64,000 nucleotides of DNA from Mucor racemosus (taxonomy: Eukaryota > Mucoromycota > Mucoromycetes > Mucorales > Mucoraceae): assembly GCA_027405735.1 (NCBI GenBank), contig JAPEHQ010000001.1:682001-746000 (forward strand), in the 5' to 3' direction. Below, in pieces: positions 46,875-56,213 of this stretch. The notes beneath the pieces were generated by a model. That model was not told the origin of the DNA. It worked only from the letters and a program-made list of their open reading frames with translations, and made no database searches. How positions within the stretch are numbered: the stretch's first letter is position 1; the number at the start of each line of letters is the position of its first letter. The position numbers were made by a program, and so were the translations under genes.

Positions 46875-49225
46875 ATGGGTTCTTTTTGGTGGGGAACAAG
46901 TGGTATCGATGAACTCATTGGCAAGTATTGCTTTAGATCATAATGAATTGAATTGAATTGAATTGGTTTTAATCCTACTAAATATCAATTAGAGAAAGCA
47001 ACTTCGGAGTTATTGCCAGCTGGTCAAGTTGACCTGGCGCTTCATCTTGAAATAAGCGACCAAATAAGAAGCAAAAAAGTAAATGCAAAGGATGCTATGC
47101 GTTCATTAAAGCAACGTTTAAATCACAAAAATCCAAATGTTGTTATGTCTACGCTTGAGGTAAATTATATTAGAAGTTTTGGCATTTAAATTATAACTCT
47201 AATCGCCAAGACTTTGAAACCCTTTTGTTTAGCTGGTAGATACCTGTGTGAAAAATAGTGGTAGTAGCTTTGTGAAAGAGATTGCGACTAGAGAGTTCAT
47301 GGAAGAAATGACACATATCGTAAAAGCACCAGTATGTTGATTTATTTTATTGTAAATTCAAGGCTTTATTTCTAATGGTATTTAATAGACTGGAAGTAAC
47401 CATGTGAAGGCAAAGGCGTTATCTTTGATTAAAGTATGGGGAATAGCTTCAAAAGGAAATACTGCGCTTAGCTACATTACAGATACATATAATTTATTAC
47501 GTGCAGAAGGATACTCGTTTCCTCCTATCACTGAAAAGATTGATTCAAATTTACTGGAAACTGCAGTGGTAATTGTCTTTTAACTCGAATTGTAATTTCT
47601 CAATCTAAACAAGTATATTGATTAGGCACCAGAGTGGACAGATTCTGATATCTGTGAACGTTGCAGAACTTCTTTCACATTAACCAACAGAAAGGTATAT
47701 TGATAAAAAAGAGGGATGGTGCTTGTTTAAACAAATGTATTAAATCATACATCGTCATTTTCTCCTATTTTTTCTGTATGTATTGCCTTAAAATAGCATC
47801 ATTGCCGACAATGCGGTGCAACATTTTGCCAACAATGCTCTTCGAAGAGTATTCCTTTACCTCATCTCGGTATTAATGATACTGTTCGAGTGTGTGATGG
47901 TTGTTATATCAAAGTGAAACTTGCCAAAGTAGCTGATAAAGATACCATACCACATTTGCTTGGCACACCAGCTTCCATTTCTTCTTCTTTGACTCCAACT
48001 TACACGCCTTCTATCAAAAATAAAGCATTGACTATTACAACAACAACAACTACATCAAATGCAAATAATAATAATGGAACAGTAAATGATGAACAATTTG
48101 AAGATGATATTAAAAGGGCCATCGAAATGTCATTAAAGGAATCTCAGCAGCAACAAAAATTGGCTAGTTTTTATGGTAGTGAAAGAAAGGAGGAAACTGT
48201 TCTAGCTTCTCCAGTCAAGAAGAGCATAGAAGAAGAGGAAGAAGATGCTAATATTGCTGCAGCTATAGCAGCTTCATTGCAAGACATGAAGATCTCAGCT
48301 ACCAAAAATGAACAATATCCTAAATATAATAGCAATGAATTATCATCAATTGATATGGAAAACATTCAATTATTCTCTACGTTAATGCAACGTGTTCATT
48401 CTGCAGCAAATGATGTATCTGGTGATACACAAGTCAATAAGCTCTATACTCAAATCGGCACACTCCAGCCCAAACTTGTTAGGACTCTAGATGAAACTAG
48501 CCAAAAGCATGGTAACTATATTATTTTATTCTATTTAGGCACCTATTTAACTCTTTTTGCAGAATTATTTGTAAATTTACATACAAAATTGAATCAAGCT
48601 GTAAGAGCATATGATAAATTGATTGAAGACAGATTATCTAGTGCTGCTCAACGTACTCGAACACCTTCATACCCAACTCATTATAATCATCCAACTCTTC
48701 AAGTTCAACATCAATATCCTTCTTACACGCATTCTAATCAACCTGTAGATGGATATCCTTCATACCCTCAAACACCTATTTCTCTTCCTCTCTCTCAACC
48801 ACAACCACAACCACAGCAAGTAGCACAGCCACCTGCTGTGCACCAAGTGCAATCTTATCCTCAACAAACATACCCTCAAGTTCAAACACAACCTCAAGCC
48901 ATAGCAACACCTCCCATTCAACCTATGCAACAACCACAACAACAGCCATATATTGCTCCTACATCAAATATAGGTCAATCATATCCATCTCAACAATATC
49001 AGGTTCCTGTAAATCATCAACAGCAACCATTTGGGAATTTTACAAATCAACCACAATCTCCAATTACTCCTGTTGGTACTCAACAGCAACAAACGCCTAC
49101 ATATCAAAATCTTCAACAGATTCAAGGTACACAAATTCAGCAATATGCAGCAACTACACCTGATACTCCATTATATTACTATAATAACTCAGGGCCTCAA
49201 CAGCAACAGCAACAACAACAACAGC

Positions 49226-49286
<61 letters not shown>

Positions 49287-49332
49287 GTATAATAAGCAGC
49301 CTGTCGAAGAAGCTCCTTTGATTGAACTTTAA
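46875..49332 (+). CDS. ESCRT-0 subunit Vps27/Hrs (VHS-FYVE-UIM protein)
   Basis: Seven exons: 46875-46920, 46993-47159, 47233-47331, 47389-47568, 47626-47694, 47797-48511 and 48563-49332, giving 681 aa. A VHS domain ([30 protein letters not shown]) occupies about residues 1-150. The FYVE zinc finger that binds PI3P follows ([10 protein letters not shown] and the RKHHCRQCG motif, residues about 167-235). Two ubiquitin-interacting motifs come next ([29 protein letters not shown]), then a helical core. The Gln/Pro/Tyr-rich tail contains about 30 consecutive Gln and ends with a clathrin-box-like PLIEL. Vps27 starts sorting of ubiquitinated cargo into multivesicular bodies. Intron 1 has a GC donor (GCAAGT). 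The last intron (48512-48562, 51 nt) stays open in frame, so retention would add 17 residues. Confidence 0.93.
49199..49287 (+). repeat. CAA/CAG repeat coding polyglutamine in VPS27
   Basis: Nearly pure run of CAA with a few CAG near the 3' end of the gene; length polymorphism is expected. Confidence 0.9.
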
Positions 49333-49388
49333 ACATACATGTTGTACTATTTTTTTTTAATATATATTTTACACTGAATTAAATGATT

Positions 49389-50054
49389 TTACTCTGATTT
49401 TCTTCTTTTTCCCTTTGCTTCTGTTTTTCTTCTCTTTTTAATTGATAAAATGACAGAATAAATTATCCAAAATGTGCAAAAAAGAACAACACCAAATGTT
49501 CCATATGTAACAATAGGTGCATCTTGCACTTTCCCGATAGGTACAGTCAAGGTAAGTGTTATTGGACTACTGGATAATTTGATAAAAGATGCACTATTTG
49601 TCTGAATTGACGGTAATAAGCTATATTGATCTGAAAGTGGTGGCCATGGAGCTTTATCAGTTCCACATGTCCAACCTGCGTAAGGTGACTTTATTGTAAT
49701 TGGTTGATTATCAGTATGAATGGAAGGCTGTTGGTATCGAAGATGAAGAGGTAATTCTATTTGCCATTTAGGTTGGATTTGAGTTTGTCGTAAAAATACA
49801 ATGCTTCCTCGCGTTTCTTTGATTTTCTCCAAAGGTAGCTCAAGATCATGCTCACCAAATACAGTTGCTTTTCCCAGAGATTCTTCTAAATCATTCAATT
49901 GATATGGATCAACGAATACACTTGGAGGTAATACATAGACAATATCGAGTTGGCATGATCCAGTATTGTTGATTGTGTCTTTTAAATCAATAGATGTTGA
50001 TATTTTTGGATGAAGACTACTTGCCTGTACTAATTCTGAATAAACGTGAGCCAT
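49389..50054 (-). CDS. PIG-X/PBN1-type subunit of GPI mannosyltransferase I
   Basis: Single exon, 221 aa. The PIG-X/PBN1 signature is IELPLHLRYQQPS at about residue 101-113. It is followed by a Pro/Trp/Cys-containing segment, a single membrane helix (IVTYGTFGVVLFCTFWIIYSVIL, residues about 181-203) and a very basic tail (KKRRK...KRRK) suited to ER retention. The protein partners PIG-M in adding the first mannose to GPI anchors in the ER lumen. The expected signal peptide is absent from this start, so a short upstream exon may be missing. The 3' end converges with VPS27 at 56 bp. The 5' end is 231 bp from prohibitin, so the two genes share a promoter region. Confidence 0.82.
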   Translation of the reverse strand: MAHVYSELVQASSLHPKISTSIDLKDTINNTGSCQLDIVYVLPPSVFVDPYQLNDLEESLGKATVFGEHDLELPLEKIKETRGSIVFLRQTQIQPKWQIELPLHLRYQQPSIHTDNQPITIKSPYAGWTCGTDKAPWPPLSDQYSLLPSIQTNSASFIKLSSSPITLTLTVPIGKVQDAPIVTYGTFGVVLFCTFWIIYSVILSIKKRRKTEAKGKRRKSE

Positions 50055-50285
50055 TTCTGTTTAAAAATGCAAATTACGCTTTTCAAACATCTAAACTCAA
50101 GATCTACTTGGTTTGGATGGTCACATTGTTCTAGTTGATTGGTTAACATGAAGGGGAGGGGGGCTTCATTTTGTAATAGAAAACTCGGAGCTGCCCATGC
50201 CAAGTGGGTATTAACCCCCTCCCACGAAAGATTTAATAGTTTCTTTTCTCTTTCAATTTTAAAGAAATAAAAATAACTATAAAAT
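50055..50285. promoter_or_regulatory. Short divergent promoter between PIG-X and prohibitin genes
   Basis: 231 bp between two divergent start codons. It contains a G-rich run (GGGGAGGGGGG near 50152) and, about 60 bp on, a C-rich run (ACCCCCTCCC near 50214), which could pair as an inverted repeat. TATA elements are not obvious. Confidence 0.4.
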
Positions 50286-51298
50286 ATGGCTCAATTACTC
50301 GGATCACTTGCTAAATGGGCAATTCCTGTTGGTCTTGCTGTCGGTGGTGCTCAATCTGCCATGTATGATGGTAATGTATATTTCATTAAAAATTTCGCCG
50401 AGAAAAAAAAAAAAAAACTAACGATTTACGCTAGTCCAGGGTGGTTACAGAGCTGTCATTTTTGATCGTATTCAAGGTGTTAAGCCTATCTCCATTGGTG
50501 AAGGTACTCACTTTTTAGTTCCTTGGCTTCAACGTGCTGTCTTGTTTGATGTTCGTACAAAGCCTCGTAATATTTCTACTACTACTGGTTCTAAGGATAT
50601 GCAAATGGTTTCTTTAACCTTGCGTGTTTTGCATCGTCCCGAAATTAAGAACTTGCCTTCTATCTATCAAAATTTGGGTTTGGATTATGATGAAAGAGTT
50701 TTGCCCTCTATTGGTAACGAAGTTTTGAAGGCTATTGTCGCTCAATTCGATGCTTCAGAACTTATTACTCAACGTGAGGTTGTTTCTGCCAGAATTCGTG
50801 AAGAATTATATAAGCGTGCTAGAGACTTTAACTTGGCTTTGGAAGATGTTTCTATTGTAAGTTTTTATTTTTTAAATGGTAGTATTGTTTATTCATTTTG
50901 CTTGTATTTTAGACACATATGACTTTTGGTAAAGAATTCACCAACGCTGTTGAACAAAAGCAAATCGCACAACAAGAAGCCGAACGTGCTAAATTCGTTG
51001 TCGAACGTGCCGAACAAGAGAAGCAAGCTGCTATTATCCGTGCTGAAGGTGATTCAGAGGCTGCCGAGATGATCTCCACAGCACTGGCTAAGGCTGGTGA
51101 AGGGTAAATATCTATAAAATGTACTTTCTCATTTAATCATCAACTAACATTTACGTTTTCGTTAGTTTCATTGCTTTCCGTAGAATTGAAGCCAGTAAAG
51201 ATATTGCACAAACTCTTTCTCAAGCTCGTAATGTTACTTATTTACCCAGCAGTGCTCAAGGTGGTAGCAATATGTTGCTTGGCCTTAATGCCAATTAG
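50286..51298 (+). CDS. PHB1: Prohibitin-1 (mitochondrial inner-membrane scaffold)
   Basis: Four exons (50286-50370, 50435-50856, 50913-51103, 51166-51298) give 276 aa, close to the usual length. An N-terminal membrane anchor ([14 protein letters not shown]) precedes the PHB/SPFH domain ([61 protein letters not shown]). A coiled coil follows ([26 protein letters not shown]), and the conserved end reads ARNVTYLP. The sequence is on the Phb1 side of the Phb1/Phb2 pair. Rings of both subunits hold inner-membrane proteins, regulate the m-AAA protease and organise cristae. Confidence 0.95.
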
Positions 51299-51938
51299 AT
51301 TGGATATACTTGTTGAATCGAACTAAGCCTGTAATTACATATAAAAAAACCCCAATTTTCCAAATGTCACCCTCCTCCTTTTCTAATCCTTCAAAATATA
51401 ATAACTGAAATAAAATATATAAAAAAAAAAATTATAATTTATACTTTAAAGAATCCTCATGGGTTCAAAAACACAACTAAAAGGATTTGGTAAAAAGGAA
51501 GTTGTCAAGTAGCATCTTCAGTATACCACGGTAATTTTCCCACATTATGCTTTAATGATTGAGATAATTATATGTTACTTTTACACTGATGACTTTCATT
51601 TAATAAAAATATCATCAAATAAGGCTCTTGTTGGTTTCTTTAAAGGATTTTAGTACACCCAAAAAGATGATTAAATAAATTTAGTAAAGAGGACTTTGAT
51701 TAATACATGAGATAATAGAAGATATTTTAGCAAAAATGCTTGAACATGCAGGAAAAGGTAAGAGTATATAAGATATCAAGCTTGCCGCTGCCCCTACAAA
51801 AGTTAAATTGATACATTTATACGAAAAATAGTAATTTCAAATAAATTGAACATGCGTAAAAGTAACTTAAATATGTATATATATTTACAAAATAGAGAGT
51901 TTTATTTACGGTAAATTCATTATATTGCAGTATTTAGT
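51299..51938. other. Intergenic, no gene recognised
   Basis: 3' flank of prohibitin and of the small convergent gene. No coding stretch supported. Confidence 0.4.
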
Positions 51939-52140
51939 TTATTTCTTTTCATCGGCCTTTTCTTCCTTGCATTTGCAGATTTCATCTTCTTTCAAACCAG
52001 CAAGAGCTTGATCAATGTGCTTACCACAGCCTGCACACATAAAAATGTTTAGTTAGTAAATTTGAATGTAAAAGAGAAAATAATCACTCACCAGCCCAAG
52101 TATATTTGTTGCATTCAGGACAAGTTACACGCATACACAT
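51939..52140 (-). CDS. Conserved small Cys-rich protein (46 aa)
   Basis: Two exons on the minus strand (52140-52092 and 52030-51939) with a 61-nt intron (GTGAGT...GTGCAG). The product starts MCMRVTCPECNKYTWAGCGK and continues HIDQALAGLKEDEICKCKEE. Cys pairs CPEC and CKC with CGKH suggest a tiny zinc-binding fold. I recall very similar short uncharacterised proteins (CxxC...TWxGCGKHIexAL) in many fungi and plants, so it appears to be a real gene of unknown function. Both splice sites are consensus and the frame closes exactly. A longer upstream in-frame extension exists but lacks this conservation. Confidence 0.8.
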
Positions 52141-52759
52141 TTTGATTAATAATTTTTTTTTATTTTGAAAACAAAAATGGGTTGAAGAGAAACGGACGCA
52201 CCCCCTCCTCTCATCCCCTTTTTGACTCTTCAGCTGGAAGGCTGAAGTTTCAAATGCTGACGCGTTCTTACGACAAAACCCGTACAATAATTGTGTTACA
52301 TTGAATCATGGCAATTTCCCATTTATGCAAACCAATGTCTATAATTGGACATTCCCTGTGGAAAGCATAATAGAAATAAATATGTTGATTTTCTGGCTTT
52401 TTAAATACCTCAAGCTTTTTTTTGGCATTTATGATGTTGGGGTAACATTTCCGTATGATGTTTAAATCTTTATATATATTGTCAGTTGTCAGCGCCCTTG
52501 GAAATTGTTATATAGTCCACAGTTATCGTAAAGTGTATTTAAAATAGCATCGGTGCCGAGCTGCGTTTTGCCAGTTAAATTTACTATTATAAGTTGGACT
52601 CGACAACGCCCCTAATTTTAATAGTTTAATATGAAATTTTTATCCGTTATCATAATAGTATGAATACCGACAATTTCTCTTATTGTCGATAACTTAATAG
52701 TAAACAGCTATTCCAACATGCCTGAGACACTGCAAAATTCGTATGAATTGGTCGTATTA
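52141..52759. other. Intergenic, no gene recognised
   Basis: Upstream of the small Cys-rich gene, up to the repeat G copy. 52195-52220 is C/T-rich, as expected of a promoter. Confidence 0.4.
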
Positions 52760-53870
52760 TGAAACCTGCTCCTAAAATAATTTTATATCTCACGAAAGAC
52801 TCAAAAACACGTAAAATTCACTGCATTTTCCTTAAAAATTGGATCTCACTTTTCATCTCTGCTCTACTTTTTTTTTTCACTAAATGACACCAAGAAAAAA
52901 ATATATGCCAATGTACCTGAGATGTTCATCTTTAATCCAAAAACAAGTATCCAAAAATATCCCACTTTTTACAGTTGATATTAATTTTTTAGTGTTAATG
53001 TTTCAGGTTTTTACGCGTATTTCACTGCTAACGAATTGAAAACTTTGAGGCTTCATATCTCTAGAAATAATTAAGCTATACTAACACTCTTTAATAATAA
53101 AACTTACTTGTTTTAAAGTGCTCTATAACATATTTAAGTATAAAAAAATTCGGAATACTTTTATTTTTTTCATTTTTTTTTTGGCATTTTTGTAGTAGAT
53201 TTCAAAATATTTGTTAAATTGAGTAGCGGTTTTTTTTACTCATGTCATCAAGCTCGTTGAGCTCTCTCGGATTCAATTTAGTTTTTTTCAAAATATTAAT
53301 TTTTCGTGGAGATATCCTCAAAAATATGCTCAAAAATATACCTTCATTTCTAGTGTCCATTTTCCCCCTTATATACCCTCATCCTAAATTCTGAATCTGA
53401 AAAAAATTTGGATAAAAATCTTCTTTTCTCTACGCAAAATGCAGCTAGAAAATTCCGCAATAGCTCGATCGATAGATAATGATTTTGTGCATCATTGCAA
53501 TTAGTTATATTTTAAATATTCTTATAAAATGTGATGTATATCTTCAAAAAACCTCTAAAATTGCAATTGCATTTTACGCAAAATTCAATGTGAAACATTT
53601 ATTTTAATTTTATTTAAATGGATGCCGAATCCAAAACTGTACAAAAACTATTTAATACACTAGGTCGACTTACTTTGCAGCTCATGAGCCATTAAACGAT
53701 TTTGTTTTTTTATCATTTTCTGATCGATTTGTCAAATCGATTTTGAAACCCAGTTAGCATAGGGTTAAGCTGTGATAAAAACTATTATTTTGGCTATCTC
53801 GATGAAAAATCAATGTTTCTTGCTAAAACAAAAAATACAGGGTAGCAATCAATTAGATCTATCTTGTGAA
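52760..53870 (-). repeat. Dispersed repeat G, spacer copy
   Basis: Reverse-oriented relative of 43540-44655, interrupted around 53715-53765 by a short unrelated stretch. It is clearly more diverged from the arm copies than they are from each other, and it has the same orientation as the right-arm copy. Confidence 0.7.
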
Positions 53871-53943
53871 ACTAATCTTCATCCTTTTCATTTGAATCAT
53901 GAGTTCATCATGTTCAATTTCTCGTTTCTTCTTAGTCAATTTC

Positions 53944-54372
53944 TGTTGCATCCACCGGTTAATCGTAAGATAATGAACCTTTTGATTTATAATCCTTATT
54001 TTCAAGAAGTCAGCTAACTGATCTATGATAACATTCTCGATTGTTCTTATTTTCTAAAAAGCAAGATCCGAGAAGCGGGATATGTGAGGCATACCCACTT
54101 GTTAAATTTAGCTATATAAAATAAGCTGAACTTAAATGTGCTGTGTTACTAATGTAAATAAAATGACCTGACAATGGAATGTCAGAAAGATATAATCGAT
54201 CCAAAGCTGATCTTACAGATAATTGTAATATAGAATTTGTATATAAATAGGACAAATTATTGATATTAAATAAAGATTCTCTTCAGTTTTTGTGTGTGAT
54301 TTAATTTAACAAGTTCGTTTATTAAATTATACATTTTTTCTTGCTCCATTCTTTATTCTAAATCCTGGGCAT
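53944..54372. repeat. Dispersed repeat shared with 6413-6858
   Basis: High-identity copy starting tgttgcatccaccgg. Its far edge abuts the coding-looking exon at 54373-54715 and appears to have truncated that gene. Confidence 0.55.
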
Positions 54373-55090
54373 TTCAATTTCAATTCATTTTCTTTGACTT
54401 CTTCTTTAATTTTTTGTAATTCTTGTTCATACAACTCCAACACTGAATACTGCTCATTAGCAGTAGTGGTAATATTGGTGATAATGGCGGTTGTACCGGC
54501 ATTGGTATCGTGATGAGCTGCTGTTGGTGTAATGACAATATCTGATGGACGAGGTGATGCTGTTGTACTTGTAGACGGTGTATGTGTTGTTGTTGCTGTG
54601 TTGTTGTTATTTGCACTAACGTTACTGGCAGATGCAGTGATGTAAATGCAGCGGCACCAAGTAGGAACACGATTTAAAGTAGTTTGAATGGTATCACAAC
54701 CCTATTTTCAAAATTAGTCAGTGTTCTGTTTATTAATAAATTGCACATCTTATTTACATACTGTGCAACAGGTCGATCTTTAAATTTAGCCAGCTTCACG
54801 AACAAGGGGGACAAAGATCGACATAAAGTACAATTTTGTTTATTAAAACGGTAATTTTTTATTTGATTAATTTCATACGATTTACCTTTCGATAAATCAA
54901 AAAATTATAAGTGAAAATTATTTTACACTACAAATATTGGACAGCACTTACCCAGCCACTTTTTGACTTTTTATAACACTAATAGGCTTTACGAAGGAGC
55001 ACTTCTTCATAATTCCCAGAATGTCATTAGCTGTTTTTCCCTTGATTGTCTTCCCTCCAAGAAAAACATACAACTCAGCATCTACTGTAA
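54373..55090 (-). pseudogene. Broken gene fragment, unknown family
   Basis: Read on the minus strand, 54715-54373 is an open, coding-looking exon. It has GCDTIQTTLNRVPTWCRCIY, then a Thr/Ser/Ala-rich linker, then a charged helix (YSVLELYEQELQKIKEEVKENEL), and runs into the repeat at 54372 without a natural end. Upstream pieces include a segment like CTLCRSLSPLFVKLAKFKDR at about 54840-54765. Another near 55085-54952 reads DAELYVFLGGKTIKGKTAND and ILGIMKKCSFVKPISV before a GTAAGT donor. A truncated gamma element at 54855-54899 lies between them. The pieces cannot be spliced into one frame with good sites, so I treat this as a gene destroyed by insertions. Confidence 0.45.
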
Positions 55091-55923
55091 ATGAGGTTTG
55101 TGCAATTTAGTTAGTACATTGTAAAGGATTTAGTTTTTGTTAGCTAAACATGTGTACCTTTCAATTGATTGTTATTTTCTAATTCTTCGGTTGACATTGT
55201 TATATCAGAATCTATATATGGCATTACCGATGTCTATTTTCATAGTCTCAGTCCTGGGTGTAGCCATATCATCATTGTATTACCCGAGGTTGCCGTCTAT
55301 TACATATATCCTCACATTGTATATTGAATAAACTCCACTTTTTGCTCTTGTTTAATTCTTATTGTTATTGATAAAACAGACATTGTTGAAAATATTGATT
55401 TTTGTGTATAACTTTTTTTTAAGAAAAAAGAAAAGAACGCGCTGAGTCCACGGACACGATGCAAGCTAGAAGAGAAAAGAATGATTTATTATTCAATCAA
55501 GTCACAAATTATAGGCGTAACATGTAATATTTGAGGCTTATGAGTCGGACTAGGAAGATTAGGAATTTTTAAAATATTTTTCATTACCCTTTATTTCTTT
55601 ATTATTTTATTATGTTTGTATACTTTTTACGACTTTCTAGTGATTTCTATTTAATTAGAAACCAAAGGTTTCTAATAATTTTTTGACCAATTGCGTTAAC
55701 CGATTTTCAGCCAATCATTACATAGCAAACCTTTCAGGCGCAATCTTCCTGCCAATTTTAGCTAGCTAGTTCCGACAATTATTTTTAACCAAAGTGACAA
55801 AAACAATTTAAACTCATGACATTTATTTTTCTAGACCCGACGTTTATTTTTAACATTCCGACATTTATTTTTGTCTTTCCGCTATTTGTTTTTGAGAAAA
55901 CGTCAAATTTCATAGGTTTGACT
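55091..55923. other. AT-rich spacer up to the right-arm boundary
   Basis: No gene recognised. TTAGAAACC-AAA-GGTTTCTAA at 55655-55675 is a perfect hairpin. 55815-55905 holds four to five degenerate copies of a roughly 21-24-bp unit, CGACATTTATTTTT plus about 7 variable bases, ending about 20 bp from the arm boundary. Confidence 0.5.
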
Positions 55924-56213
55924 GTACCAGCGCCGTAAAATTAAGTGTGGCGGGAATTGGTAAAGAAATTCTGTTGATTGGTTAATCCGTGTTTATATAT
56001 GATGACATCTTGACAACGAAAACTTATTTGGGGTATGTATTAAATTCATGTGAATAGTTCAGTTGCATTAATCTACATTTCAGGCTTTTTATTTCAATCA
56101 TTGGCATAGCAGGTTATAATTACTACAAATACACAAATAGTAAGAAAAGTGTACATAGCAATTCTGTGTTCAATACCACTTTATCTGTTCAATCTGTCAA
56201 AAAATCAGATTAG
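55924..56213 (+). pseudogene. Decayed 3' end of the TPT-family transporter gene
   Basis: Copy of the end of exon 3, intron 3 and exon 4 of the gene at 45039-46214. The first about 90 bp carry about seven substitutions, one of which turns a Leu codon (TTA) into a TAA stop within ...KEILLIG. The intron and last exon are then identical to the live gene. No upstream exons are present, so this is a truncated by-product of the duplication. Confidence 0.85.

Noticed and set aside
49154..49336. Poly-Val ORF on the minus strand
   Set aside because: Antisense shadow of the VPS27 polyglutamine tract.
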